This document shows, in pieces, positions 25,514 through 34,783 of a stretch of 64,000 nucleotides of DNA; the first letter of the stretch is position 1, and the number at the start of each line of letters is the position of its first letter. A program made the translations under genes and the position numbers. Source of the DNA: Thiomicrorhabdus arctica DSM 13458. Lineage in GTDB: Bacteria; Pseudomonadota; Gammaproteobacteria; Thiomicrospirales; Thiomicrospiraceae. The stretch spans positions 1,364,001 through 1,428,000 of the forward strand of contig NZ_KB905899.1 in assembly GCF_000381085.1 (NCBI RefSeq), written 5' to 3'. A model generated the notes under the pieces. It searched no databases and had not been told where the DNA came from. It saw only the letters and a program-made list of their open reading frames with translations.

Positions 25514-26734
25514 TTAAATGCACTTCACCGACGATCTTGTCTCTATGGGTACCGCCCTTACTTTGAAAATAACTCCTAACAAGACCCAACAAATTGGAGC
25601 TAGAAAATGCAATTCAAGTACAGGTGTCGTCAAGCCCATTAAACACAATACTAATGCTAAAGGTAAAAGTAATAAGACATTTTTATCATAGACAATCTTT
25701 CTTAGTGCAAATACTCTTCCTAGGAGTAATAAAAATGGAACGAGACCAATAACACCAGAGTAATATAAAATCAAAAGATATGAGTTATGGGGATTACTAT
25801 CTATAATTCCGTTACAGTCTGAAACAAACCATGGTGATGAGAAAGAAGAAAAAACAGTATTTGAAAAAAAAGGAGTCACTCCGTTACCATATAATCCACT
25901 TTCAATACTTGTAAACATCAGCTGTACATAATCCTTCCACACTAAAAATCTGTAGCTTATGTTAAACCAAAATATATCCCCATTGTTGGCAAGTGTAATG
26001 ATATGAGGAAGGTCTTCATAAATAAGATATAAAACTCCTGTAACAAACACGACAACAACAAAAGCCATTGATTTTAAATAAGCTTTACATAAAATTAACA
26101 GTAAAGCCAAAATCGCAGCCAGCAGTACACCTTTCACCAATATCAAGTAAGAAAATAAAATAAAAGGTAATAATAAAACTAAATAACGTTTGTTAAACAC
26201 CCAAGCATAGCAAAGAATGGACACCATCAGACCTCCCGCCATAGCGGGTAAAATATCAGAGGAGGCTCGAATCAAAAATGGCAACTGACCATTTTCAATA
26301 TAAAATGAACCGACATAATATGAAATACCTAACAAACAACCTAGAAATATAACACCGAAAATCAAGACTACATCTTTACTTTCAAAAAACAAATAACCAA
26401 ACAAAAAAAATACCGGATAGATAAATATTCCTGAGTGGCCTAAAATAAAGTTTTCAGGGAAAAGGTATATATAACCCCGAATGAGTTGAATAAATCCAAT
26501 AAAAAAAATGACTAGAAGAATCTTAACTTCAAAGAGTTTGAACAATTTGTATTTGAAAAATAAAATTATTGCAACGGGTGAAACTATCAGCATTACCCAT
26601 TGAGATGCTCTTAATCCATTAACCTCAAAAGCTTGTATTTCTTTTCCGGACAAAATTGAAAAAAAAAGATAACAAAGTAAAATTATTTTTAATAAATATT
26701 TTAGATTCTCTTCCGTAAAACCTAAAACTTTCAC
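25514..26734 (-). CDS. O-antigen polymerase/ligase-type membrane protein
   Basis: Integral inner-membrane protein of about 406 residues with 10-12 hydrophobic segments and one larger periplasmic loop (roughly 250-330). That loop contains Asn-Pro-His-Asn-Ser-Tyr-Leu followed by a hydrophobic stretch with Ser-Gly-Val-Ile-Gly-Leu, the pattern of the Wzy_C/O-antigen ligase family. It could be the Wzy polymerase, or the WaaL-like ligase transferring polymer to lipid A-core. It overlaps its upstream neighbour, which has the same architecture, by 4 bases. The two probably split these roles, and I cannot say which is which. Confidence 0.8.
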   Translation of the reverse strand: MKVLGFTEENLKYLLKIILLCYLFFSILSGKEIQAFEVNGLRASQWVMLIVSPVAIILFFKYKLFKLFEVKILLVIFFIGFIQLIRGYIYLFPENFILGHSGIFIYPVFFLFGYLFFESKDVVLIFGVIFLGCLLGISYYVGSFYIENGQLPFLIRASSDILPAMAGGLMVSILCYAWVFNKRYLVLLLPFILFSYLILVKGVLLAAILALLLILCKAYLKSMAFVVVVFVTGVLYLIYEDLPHIITLANNGDIFWFNISYRFLVWKDYVQLMFTSIESGLYGNGVTPFFSNTVFSSFSSPWFVSDCNGIIDSNPHNSYLLILYYSGVIGLVPFLLLLGRVFALRKIVYDKNVLLLLPLALVLCLMGLTTPVLELHFLAPICWVLLGVIFKVRAVPIETRSSVKCI

Positions 26735-28017
26735 TCTGTTTGCCTCCTATGTAATGCTGCAACAACAGCAATAAAACCTAACATAAACCACGTTTGAACA
26801 TGGTACAAGTTGTGATGCATAAAAGAGACTATAATAATAAAAGCTAAAATTGCAATTAAAAGTCCTTTCTGTAATGAGCGTTCCATTCTAAAAATACCGC
26901 CAGTATAGAGAACTATGCCTATAACAAATGTTAGCAATCCTATCAAACCTACTTCATAAAGAAGTTGAAGGGGTACATTATGAACATACATATTGGTTGC
27001 CCACCCAAAACCAAACATAAGCCTTAATACATCACTGGATACAGCGTTAAATACATACTCAAACTTTTCAAGTCTTTCCTGTCCAGATGCGCCCATATTG
27101 AAACTTGTTCTAGAATCAATTAAATATTTTACTTCTTGCGAACTATTATAAATTACAAAAAATATTAATAAGAATAAGACGACAATACTTAAAGTCCATT
27201 TAACATTCTTTTTAAAAATGGGCATGAAAAACGTAGCCAAGAATGTTGAAAGAATTAGTGCAAGCCAAGATGCTCTAGTCAATGTAGCAAATTCGAGGAT
27301 TAAAAACGCTATTATTAATATGTACTTCTTTCTTTTTGAGAACTTTGTGAAAGGCGTGAGAAAAATGGCATAAGCCAATATCATAGAAAACTCGTTTACA
27401 TTTGCCCCTGGGTTAAATCTATAAAAATTTACCCCTGCCATATGGATAATATGGACACCTGCTGAAATCGGCTCCAATCCAGCCGAATCTAGGTTTCCAG
27501 TAAGAACCATTAATGAAATTCCTGCCCCTATAATAGAAGCATAGATGGTCCCTAAAATAAAATATTCTGCAACGGTTGAGAGCATTCTTGGGTTTTTATA
27601 AATAGCACTATAAATGACAGTGGAATACAGAACTAGAATTAAAATGGTCAAAAATCTCAAAGCACTACTTTCATTCTGCTCTGCATTAAGTTTGTATAAG
27701 AATACCCAATTAATATTCTCAATATACAACAACGAAGCCAATGGGATAATTAATATCATAAAAATAAATAATACATTTGAATGAACTCCCCTTACCATTA
27801 GCCAAATAAAACTAACTATCGCTCCATAAATAAATGAAAACTTTAAACCTGTTAAACCTGGTATTGGAAAATAGATTAACTTACCCAATGGAATAAGTGA
27901 AACAGAAAAAATTAATAATTTTTCAACCCACGAATACGTTATCTTTTGGAAAATAAAAATCTTTAAGGCAATAATTACAAATGCAAAATACCCTAGAGAA
28001 TAAAGAATCGACAACAT
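26731..28017 (-). CDS. O-antigen polymerase/ligase-type membrane protein (second)
   Basis: Polytopic inner-membrane protein of 428 residues with about 11 hydrophobic segments. The periplasmic loop carries Phe-Gly-Trp-Ala-Thr-Asn-Met-Tyr-Val-His-Asn-Val-Pro-Leu-Gln-Leu-Leu followed by Glu-Val-Gly-Leu-Ile-Gly-Leu, the characteristic His-Asn...Gly-Leu-x-Gly motif of O-antigen ligases and polymerases. It lies 8 bases after the GT4 gene and overlaps the following similar gene by ATGA. Wzy polymerase is the default guess in a Wzx-containing operon; ligase is the alternative. Confidence 0.8.
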   Translation of the reverse strand: MLSILYSLGYFAFVIIALKIFIFQKITYSWVEKLLIFSVSLIPLGKLIYFPIPGLTGLKFSFIYGAIVSFIWLMVRGVHSNVLFIFMILIIPLASLLYIENINWVFLYKLNAEQNESSALRFLTILILVLYSTVIYSAIYKNPRMLSTVAEYFILGTIYASIIGAGISLMVLTGNLDSAGLEPISAGVHIIHMAGVNFYRFNPGANVNEFSMILAYAIFLTPFTKFSKRKKYILIIAFLILEFATLTRASWLALILSTFLATFFMPIFKKNVKWTLSIVVLFLLIFFVIYNSSQEVKYLIDSRTSFNMGASGQERLEKFEYVFNAVSSDVLRLMFGFGWATNMYVHNVPLQLLYEVGLIGLLTFVIGIVLYTGGIFRMERSLQKGLLIAILAFIIIVSFMHHNLYHVQTWFMLGFIAVVAALHRRQTE

Positions 28018-28025
28018 ATTAAGAG

Positions 28026-29159
28026 CTACCTTTTAATTTCTTTATGAGTCAAGGTGTGATACTCAGCACCAAGAAATTCACACATTCTTTGAAGTGTAAA
28101 ACAATGCGTCACATGAGCATGAGCTTTATTTATTCTTTGTTGAATATCAGATTCGCTCGAATTAATTGCTGCTAAAATTGTAGTTTTCATTGAAACTATT
28201 TCACCCGCTTCAAAAATAAAACCTCTATCGACTCCTAACACATCGACTAGACCACCGACATTTGAACTAATCACTGGCTTGCCCAAAAACATTGCCTCTA
28301 CAGCAACATAACCAAATGACTCAAATAAAGATGGAATTACTATAAAATTCATACCTAGCATCTTCTCGTTCACATTATCAACTTCACCATGAATAATGAT
28401 TGATCCACTTAAATTGTCTTGATGTATATTTTCGATCAACGTATCCTTCATTTCACCTTCGCCAAAAAAATGAAGTTCGACATTAAACTGCTCATCAAGC
28501 AGTTCTTTAATTACTTGGTAAGCCAAGTGGGGGCCTTTTTCCTCGCGCAGCATTCCAAAAACTCCAAATTTCAATGTATTGTCAAAGTGAAACTCTTTGG
28601 CCTTGAGGTTTGGGGGAGTGATACCATTGTAGTTAGTAACTTGTTTAACTTTTTTACAACATATTCTTTTATCAAAAGCTTTTTGTGTATATTTAGATTC
28701 AAAGATAATTAAATCTGTGAACTTACAAAGTATTTTTTCAACACCTCTATATATAAAACTTTCAAGTGGGCTAAACATATCATGCACAATTCCCCCATGC
28801 GGAGTATAAACAACTTTGCATCCCAGTAACTTCCCGGCAATTCTTGCATACATGCCACCTTTAGCTCCATGACCATGAATAATATCGATTTTATTTTTTA
28901 TGATAAATTTCATGATTTTGAAGATATTAAATACATCTGTAACAGCAGGACGCTTGACTATATTTAAAGGTAAATAACCTGAAAGTAACTTCATTAAAGC
29001 TGGTAATTCATTATAAAAAATTTTATCGCCAAACTGTGAAGTCACATAATAAAGATCAAACTCTCCTTGAAGCCCACCGAAAATGTCATGTATATGTTTT
29101 CTGATTCCTCCGGCAGGGTCTCCAACAACATGTAGTACTTTCAACTTATTTTTAGTCAT
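28026..29159 (-). CDS. Glycosyltransferase family 4 protein
   Basis: Cytoplasmic GT-B retaining glycosyltransferase. The start Val-Leu-His-Val-Val-Gly-Asp-Pro-Ala-Gly-Gly-Ile-Arg-Lys-His is typical of GT4 enzymes acting on undecaprenyl-linked sugars. The N-terminal domain has His-Gly-His-Gly-Ala-Lys-Gly-Gly (about 95-102) and Thr-Pro-His-Gly-Gly; the donor domain has Phe-Gly-Met-Leu-Arg-Glu-Glu-Lys-Gly and the Glu-Ser-Phe-Gly-Tyr-Val-Ala-Val-Glu-Ala-Met motif (EX7E). It overlaps the GT2 gene by 8 bases. The sugar specificity cannot be read from sequence. Confidence 0.88.
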   Translation of the reverse strand: MTKNKLKVLHVVGDPAGGIRKHIHDIFGGLQGEFDLYYVTSQFGDKIFYNELPALMKLLSGYLPLNIVKRPAVTDVFNIFKIMKFIIKNKIDIIHGHGAKGGMYARIAGKLLGCKVVYTPHGGIVHDMFSPLESFIYRGVEKILCKFTDLIIFESKYTQKAFDKRICCKKVKQVTNYNGITPPNLKAKEFHFDNTLKFGVFGMLREEKGPHLAYQVIKELLDEQFNVELHFFGEGEMKDTLIENIHQDNLSGSIIIHGEVDNVNEKMLGMNFIVIPSLFESFGYVAVEAMFLGKPVISSNVGGLVDVLGVDRGFIFEAGEIVSMKTTILAAINSSESDIQQRINKAHAHVTHCFTLQRMCEFLGAEYHTLTHKEIKR

Positions 29160-30171
29160 TCCGAAACCTTACTTTTTTGATTAAAGTAACCAAATAAACA
29201 TTTAAAGGCAGTTTAGTTAACAACATTACACCCATTGCCATTACAAAAAATTTCATATGAAATCTTGACGTTAAAATATGTTTAAAATTCATTATTAGAC
29301 TTATATTCTGGAAAGTACTTTGCCCCAAAATGAGTCTATTGAGATTTGTATTAGCTCGATCCTTCATAAGTAAAAAATCTTTTTTAGATTTTAGGTAACG
29401 ACAATAATATAGTTGTTGATCAATAGTGCTGAGGTAATCATTTAAAACTAGAAACAGATCATGATCCTCGACTCTTACCCTAGAAAGGTTAAATGAAAAG
29501 CTTACGTTTGATTCCCTATACTTTATTAAAGGCTTATTAATGAACCCAAAACATTGCTTTTCTGTCACTCTAAACCACACATTCAAATCAGCAGAACTCT
29601 TGAATTGCTCGCCTCTAAAGCTTTGAATATGCGCTTTAAGCAAATCACTCTTAAATAATACACTTGGGCACGTTACAAAGTTTCCATATTTAAATGAGAG
29701 TTCAATCAACTGCTTTCTAGTCAACTCAATAGAAGTCATATTTCTTATTTCATATGGCACAAAGCGTTCACTCAACTCATTATTTTTTTCATCAATTACA
29801 CTTGCATGAGTAGCAACGGCACCACAAGAGGGGTGGCTTTGTAAAAACGCTACTTGCTCAGAAACCATTGTTGCGGTGTAAAGATCGTCCGAGTGAAAAA
29901 TTGCTGAATAATCACCTTCAGCATTCTCTATGCAGGTATTAAAGTTCTCTTCTCCACTAACGGTTTCTTTTCTAGTGAATAACTCAATATTATTATATTT
30001 ATTCACGAATCCACGAATAATATCTCGACTGCCATCAGAAGATGCATTGTCAAACACTTTAATTTTAAGACTAGAGTAGTCTTGAGCAACGATACTGTCT
30101 AAAGTCTCTGATATCGTGCTTTCATTGTTGTAACAAGGTATACATATACACACTAACGGTTGTTTGCTCAT
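29152..30171 (-). CDS. Glycosyltransferase family 2 protein
   Basis: Inverting GT-A glycosyltransferase. It begins Val-Cys-Ile-Cys-Ile-Pro-Cys-Tyr-Asn-Asn-Glu with Thr-Leu-Asp-Ser-Ile and Phe-Asp-Asn-Ala-Ser-Ser-Asp-Gly-Ser, and carries the metal-binding Asp-x-Asp equivalent in Phe-His-Ser-Asp-Asp-Leu-Tyr (about 93-99). The catalytic domain spans about 1-230. A hydrophobic C-terminal segment (about 305-330) probably anchors it at the inner membrane. It sits in the operon between the flippase and the GT4 gene, overlapping wzx by 4 bases. Donor and acceptor are unknown. Confidence 0.88.
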   Translation of the reverse strand: MSKQPLVCICIPCYNNESTISETLDSIVAQDYSSLKIKVFDNASSDGSRDIIRGFVNKYNNIELFTRKETVSGEENFNTCIENAEGDYSAIFHSDDLYTATMVSEQVAFLQSHPSCGAVATHASVIDEKNNELSERFVPYEIRNMTSIELTRKQLIELSFKYGNFVTCPSVLFKSDLLKAHIQSFRGEQFKSSADLNVWFRVTEKQCFGFINKPLIKYRESNVSFSFNLSRVRVEDHDLFLVLNDYLSTIDQQLYYCRYLKSKKDFLLMKDRANTNLNRLILGQSTFQNISLIMNFKHILTSRFHMKFFVMAMGVMLLTKLPLNVYLVTLIKKVRFRND

Positions 30172-31613
30172 TCAATGCCTCTGGCATACTGTCTATATAA
30201 GATAACTGACGAATATACCCCTACAAGCACTATAAAACTACTTGAGAATATTAAACTATCAGAGTGACTCGAAAATAATACAGATAGTAGCCCAACAGGG
30301 GATAAATAGACAATGACACGTAACATAGCCTTAATTGGTAACACAAAAGGTATTAAACGTTTCGCGGAACGTACCATTATAGCCAATGTCGAAAACCAAG
30401 CTATTAATAATGAAGCAATGACCCCATACTCCCACTGTGAAGATTGCACGGCAATAAAAATCCCAATCGTAGCGACAAGTGCACCATAGAAATAAGGCTT
30501 AATGTTCTGAGCTGTTTTATATTCACTGTGTGCCACATGACTAACAATATTGGCGGTGACTCTAAAAAACTCAATCAATAAGCCAAACATCAGAAATTGA
30601 TAAACAACAGAAAACCGGGAGTCAACAAGAAGAGTTAAGATAAAGCCTGCGGAACAAATTAGCACAAATAGGGAGCCTGCCATTATGGGTAAAGTCCCAT
30701 CCACAAACCTTTGAAAAACAATCGTTCTGTCTTCAATTGAGTTTGAACTGGCTAATCCCTTATAAAAAGAAGAATGAAAAACTTGCATCAGGAGTGATTC
30801 AATCGAACCCGCCAAGCTCGTTGACAAAATTAATGCAAGACCAATATATGCCAGTGCTTCAGCATCAATTTGTCCCTCTATGATTAATTTATAGGCATTT
30901 CCCAGTATCCATAAAAAAAGAGTGGCAATTGATAATGGCATCGCAAATCTTATAACTTTTCCTAACTCTTTCAATTCAAAACCAATCTCTAAATTATTTT
31001 GATTTTTCAGAGGTCCAAAAAACATATAAATAAATGCACTTATAAAGCCAAGCGCCAACCCACTCACTTGCCCCATTAACCACCAATATGCAGTTGGTTC
31101 TATAAGCAATACAAACACACTCGCAAGCAATAAATATAAGGAGACGGTTAAGATCGTAAAGACTACGAATGCTTTTCGGTGGAATAACAAATTCAACGAA
31201 GGGATAATGGTTTGATTCCATGTATTAAAAAATACAAAGAGGCTGACTACAATTGAGAAAGAGAGTGTATTGATTGAGGTACCAACTCCAAACAAGGCCA
31301 ACAAATATGGGGCGCCAAAAGCAATTACAGAAACGGTTAATATATATCCACTAAATATAACGAATTTACTTAATACCAAGCCATTGAGATACCATTGATT
31401 TAATTCTCTATTAAGATAACTGCCTACAGGATTAACCAATGCCAGACCAAAAAACATCGTTACGGCCAGAATTAATATTAGATTCCCTATTTCTACATCA
31501 GATAAGTAGTTCGTAAAGAGTCTCACGGCTAAAAAGAGTAACAACATCTGAATGATTTTACCTATAGTCAAAATAAATAAATCTGACTTGATGAAAGTGA
31601 CCACTCTTTTCAT
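30168..31613 (-). CDS. wzx: Wzx-type lipid-linked oligosaccharide flippase
   Basis: Inner-membrane protein of 481 residues with about 12-14 hydrophobic helices and the N-terminal pattern of the polysaccharide/MOP flippase superfamily (a Lys-rich start, then Ile-Gly-Lys-Ile-Ile-Gln-Met-Leu-Leu). Such proteins move undecaprenyl-linked repeat units to the periplasmic face for Wzy polymerisation. It is the only flippase in the operon and sits among the glycosyltransferases, which makes the role likely although flippases are poorly conserved. It overlaps both neighbours by 4 bases. Confidence 0.85.
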   Translation of the reverse strand: MKRVVTFIKSDLFILTIGKIIQMLLLFLAVRLFTNYLSDVEIGNLILILAVTMFFGLALVNPVGSYLNRELNQWYLNGLVLSKFVIFSGYILTVSVIAFGAPYLLALFGVGTSINTLSFSIVVSLFVFFNTWNQTIIPSLNLLFHRKAFVVFTILTVSLYLLLASVFVLLIEPTAYWWLMGQVSGLALGFISAFIYMFFGPLKNQNNLEIGFELKELGKVIRFAMPLSIATLFLWILGNAYKLIIEGQIDAEALAYIGLALILSTSLAGSIESLLMQVFHSSFYKGLASSNSIEDRTIVFQRFVDGTLPIMAGSLFVLICSAGFILTLLVDSRFSVVYQFLMFGLLIEFFRVTANIVSHVAHSEYKTAQNIKPYFYGALVATIGIFIAVQSSQWEYGVIASLLIAWFSTLAIMVRSAKRLIPFVLPIKAMLRVIVYLSPVGLLSVLFSSHSDSLIFSSSFIVLVGVYSSVILYRQYARGIE

Positions 31614-32620
31614 TTTATTACAGTTTTATTTACGACAGTCTGCGCAAATGTCTCAGCTGAAAAATCTTGTATTTTTCCTGAATTCAAAAACAGCTCTATT
31701 TCATTCAATCTAAAGGAGTAATCTTCATCGTTCATCTCTATTAAATACAGATATAACTCTTCATATGAATTAAAGTTTCTCATATCGACATAACAGTTGT
31801 CTGGAATGTAATCAGAAATATTGCTGGCACCCCAGTAAACGGGGATACAACCTGCAAAAAGGCAATCAAATATTTTTTCAGTGATATAGCCTGGTATGTC
31901 TCGTGCATTTTCATAACAAATTGCAAACTTATACTTTTCCAAAGTGGTTTTCTTAACATCAACCCTCCCTTTATAAGAAGGGTATTTAGGTGCAAACAAC
32001 TTAGTAAGAAATGTGACTCGATTTAAAGCTCTTATTATTTTAGGACCAGAAAATCTGTGACGATCCCATCCAACACCATATAGATCAAAGTTTTCCGGAT
32101 GATGTTTTTCAAACCAACGAATCACTTCAATTCTCTTAGAATAGAGCTCTAAAGGGTGACTTACCTTCTTATTACCTGCAATTAAGGTGCAAAGCTTTTT
32201 CTTTTTTGATAAGTCTTTAGAGACCCCTTTAATAATGTCAAAAGAAAAATTTATTTTGGAATAGTTATTGGTCCCCACCAAGTCGTCATGCCAAGTAAAA
32301 ACCGTATTAAAAGCTTTATGATTTTCTACAATCCAATTATCTGGCCGAATTAGCTCACTTTCAAACAGCATTAAAAAAGACTTTTGCTTTTCAGACGGGG
32401 CTGGTAACACCCGGGGCATTTCATTATATAAAACTAATTCTGAATTGCTGGGTAGATTAAGGTCAGAAGTTGATAATTCATACCCATTTTCTAACAATTG
32501 CTTTTGTAATAGGTAAAAAGGGAATAAGCAATTATCTCTATTAGCAATAGGGTCGTCTAAATTAAACAGACGATTGTCAGTATAAAAAGAATCACCCGTA
32601 ACAATACATGCTTTTTTCAT
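31610..32620 (-). CDS. GT10 (alpha-1,3-fucosyltransferase-like) glycosyltransferase
   Basis: The second half has the GT10 signature: Cys-Tyr-Glu-Asn-Ala-Arg-Asp-Ile-Pro-Gly-Tyr-Ile-Thr-Glu-Lys-Ile-Phe-Asp (about 235-252), then Ala-Gly-Cys-Ile-Pro-Val-Tyr-Trp-Gly-Ala and Ile-Pro-Asp-Asn-Cys-Tyr-Val-Asp. GT10 enzymes use GDP-L-fucose. Because the operon makes GDP-colitose (3-deoxy-L-fucose) and shows no second reductase for GDP-fucose, colitose is the likely donor sugar here. That is inference from context. It overlaps the preceding and following genes by 4 bases each. Confidence 0.82.
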   Translation of the reverse strand: MKKACIVTGDSFYTDNRLFNLDDPIANRDNCLFPFYLLQKQLLENGYELSTSDLNLPSNSELVLYNEMPRVLPAPSEKQKSFLMLFESELIRPDNWIVENHKAFNTVFTWHDDLVGTNNYSKINFSFDIIKGVSKDLSKKKKLCTLIAGNKKVSHPLELYSKRIEVIRWFEKHHPENFDLYGVGWDRHRFSGPKIIRALNRVTFLTKLFAPKYPSYKGRVDVKKTTLEKYKFAICYENARDIPGYITEKIFDCLFAGCIPVYWGASNISDYIPDNCYVDMRNFNSYEELYLYLIEMNDEDYSFRLNEIELFLNSGKIQDFSAETFAQTVVNKTVIK

Positions 32621-33606
32621 TTGATTTGCTCTAAAATTTTTTCAAATCTATGTATGTATCCATGCGTATTAGTAGCTCTTTGCTGTCCTGACAATCTAAC
32701 TTTTTCCCTCAATTCTTCATTTTTTAAATAATAATTAATTTGCAAGGCTGCTTCTTCAGGGGTTGAATAGCAAGCAACTTCATTTCCTATATCAAAATAT
32801 GCTTCTAATGATGGGACATAATCAGAAATCTGAAAGCCTCCAAAAAAAGGAATCTCGAAGTTTCTTGCTTTAATCTGACTATTTGATTTTTTAGATCTTA
32901 TGGCAAGAATTAATGCCTTAATAGAAGAGGTTAAATATCTGATATCAAAACTATTACTATTTGAAATATTCAAATTAATTTTTGATTCTCTAAAAAGTTG
33001 GTTCATGCTTTCTGGTGATAATGAACCATTTGGCCACCCATGACCAAAAACCTCTACCGAAATTCCATTTTTAACAAGCTGATTTATGAACCAAGCTCTA
33101 TATGGGTGAAAGCCGCCTACAAAACTTACATCGTGTTTATATTGAATTTCTTGAGGTTTATTATTGTGCGAATCAATCGCTGCCCATTGACTCATTACTA
33201 CTTGATTCTGGCCAATATCCACGTACTTATCAACTGAATATAAATCTGTTGTGACACACCATGTGAAATCATTAGCATAATGCTTAGTAAAAGTATCGAA
33301 ACGCCACTGATCATCACCAAACCAATTTAATGTTACATATTTAGACTTAAGTTCTAAAAGAGTTGCATGTTCAAATTGATCTTTAAATAAGCAGAAAAAA
33401 ATCAAGTCAGGCTTAATCTTATCCGCAAATTTAAGCAGTGCTGACTGCAGGGGTTTCGTATCTGGTAGATACTGATCATAATAAAACGGGATAACTTCAT
33501 GGCCAAGTTTCTCAAAACTGTACTTAAAACCATCATGACCGATTATGTTTTTTCCTCTTGATTCAATTCCGTAGTCAAATTCAAGGTCAACAAAAAGTAT
33601 TCTCAT
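32617..33606 (-). CDS. CgeB-like glycosyltransferase
   Basis: A 329-residue protein with a GT-B look. The N-terminal part (Arg-Ile-Leu-Phe-Val-Asp-Leu-Glu-Phe) and a C-terminal donor domain with Val-Ser-Phe-Val-Gly-Gly-Phe, Val-Phe-Gly-His-Gly-Trp, Lys-Ile-Asn-Leu-Asn-Ile-Ser and Arg-Asn-Phe-Glu-Ile-Pro-x-x-Gly-Gly-Phe resemble CgeB/family-1-like transferases found in polysaccharide loci. The Ala-Arg-Asn-Phe-Glu-Ile-Pro block replaces the Arg-x-Phe-Glu motif of spore-maturation CgeB. The donor sugar is unknown. It lies four bases after colD. Confidence 0.72.
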   Translation of the reverse strand: MRILFVDLEFDYGIESRGKNIIGHDGFKYSFEKLGHEVIPFYYDQYLPDTKPLQSALLKFADKIKPDLIFFCLFKDQFEHATLLELKSKYVTLNWFGDDQWRFDTFTKHYANDFTWCVTTDLYSVDKYVDIGQNQVVMSQWAAIDSHNNKPQEIQYKHDVSFVGGFHPYRAWFINQLVKNGISVEVFGHGWPNGSLSPESMNQLFRESKINLNISNSNSFDIRYLTSSIKALILAIRSKKSNSQIKARNFEIPFFGGFQISDYVPSLEAYFDIGNEVACYSTPEEAALQINYYLKNEELREKVRLSGQQRATNTHGYIHRFEKILEQIK

Positions 33607-33610
33607 TTAA

Positions 33611-34783
33611 TTAGCTCAGTAATTCATGAAGTGATGTTATTTTATCTTTGATATCAACTTGTTGATTTCCTACAAACAAACCATATTCATCAATATATTC
33701 AGCATTTGTTAAAGAACCAGCCACTTCATAATCAAAGAACTCTAATACTTCTTTATTTTTCAAGAAGTTCCCCGTGACAATAGGTCGGCATTCAACACCA
33801 TTATCCTGTAATTTAGCAACTAATTCTTTACGTGTGTATGGTGCATTTTCTTTAAGAATCATGGAAAAACCAAACCAGCTACTTTTTTCTGTTTCTTTTT
33901 GTATTTGGATATATGGGTGGTTTTTAAAAAGATTTACGAATAACCTGGCATTATCTTGTCTATTCTGAATAAAACTAGGTAACTTTTTCAACTGTTCAAT
34001 ACCAATAGCGCCACTCATTTCCAAGGGACGTACATTATATCCAGGCAAAACAAACTTGAATGCCTCTTCGAACATATCATCACTTTTGGTTCCTGTTACA
34101 TGATTTACTTTTGGTAGATTACGTGTCCAACCGTGAGCACGAATGGTTAAGAGTATATGGTAAAGCTCTTCATCATCGGTAACAACACAACCGCCTTCCA
34201 TCGTCGCAATATGATGACTAAAGAACGAGCTATATGTTCCCATTAAACCAAACGTGCCAGCCTGTTTGTCTTGGTAAGTGGCGCCCATCGACTCGCAATT
34301 ATCCTCTAAAAGGGTGATTCCTTTACCTTTAATCATCTTATTAATGGCATTAAAATCGTTAGGATTTCCAAGTAAATTAACGAGTAGTATTGCTTTTGTT
34401 TTTTCGGTAATAGCGGCTTCTAATTTTTTCAAATCGATGTTTAAAGTTTCGCGATCTATATCAACGAACTTAACTTTTAGGCCATACTGTTGTAGTGGAA
34501 AATAAGTAGTTGACCACGAAACTGCGGGTACAATAATTTCATCACCACGCTTCAACTTCAACTCTTTATTTTTGGTAAAAAATAAAGACGCTATCATTAA
34601 TAAATTAGCGGTTGAACCTGAGCTCACCATCAATGCGTATTTTGAACCAAAAAATGATGCAAAATCCTGTTCATACTGTGCAACATGCTTACCCATCGTA
34701 AACATATCTGAGTCAATCACGGTCTGAATGGCATTTAGTTCTTTTTCATCCCATGTGCTACTAGCAAGCGAATAACTAGACAT
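33611..34783 (-). CDS. colD: GDP-4-keto-6-deoxy-D-mannose 3-dehydratase (ColD)
   Basis: PLP enzyme that removes the 3-hydroxyl of GDP-4-keto-6-deoxymannose, using glutamate as amino donor, to give the 3,6-dideoxy precursor of colitose. It follows E. coli WbdK/ColD closely along its whole length (Leu-Ala-Ser-Ser-Thr-Trp-Asp near the start, Val-Pro-Ala-Val-Ser-Trp-Ser-Thr-Thr-Tyr, Arg-Ala-His-Gly-Trp-Thr-Arg-Asn-Leu-Pro). The residue that would be the PLP lysine in aminotransferases is histidine (Ser-His-His at 189-191), the defining feature of ColD and of E1-type dehydratases. It is 390 residues and overlaps the colC-like gene by 8 bases. Confidence 0.93.
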   Translation of the reverse strand: MSSYSLASSTWDEKELNAIQTVIDSDMFTMGKHVAQYEQDFASFFGSKYALMVSSGSTANLLMIASLFFTKNKELKLKRGDEIIVPAVSWSTTYFPLQQYGLKVKFVDIDRETLNIDLKKLEAAITEKTKAILLVNLLGNPNDFNAINKMIKGKGITLLEDNCESMGATYQDKQAGTFGLMGTYSSFFSHHIATMEGGCVVTDDEELYHILLTIRAHGWTRNLPKVNHVTGTKSDDMFEEAFKFVLPGYNVRPLEMSGAIGIEQLKKLPSFIQNRQDNARLFVNLFKNHPYIQIQKETEKSSWFGFSMILKENAPYTRKELVAKLQDNGVECRPIVTGNFLKNKEVLEFFDYEVAGSLTNAEYIDEYGLFVGNQQVDIKDKITSLHELLS

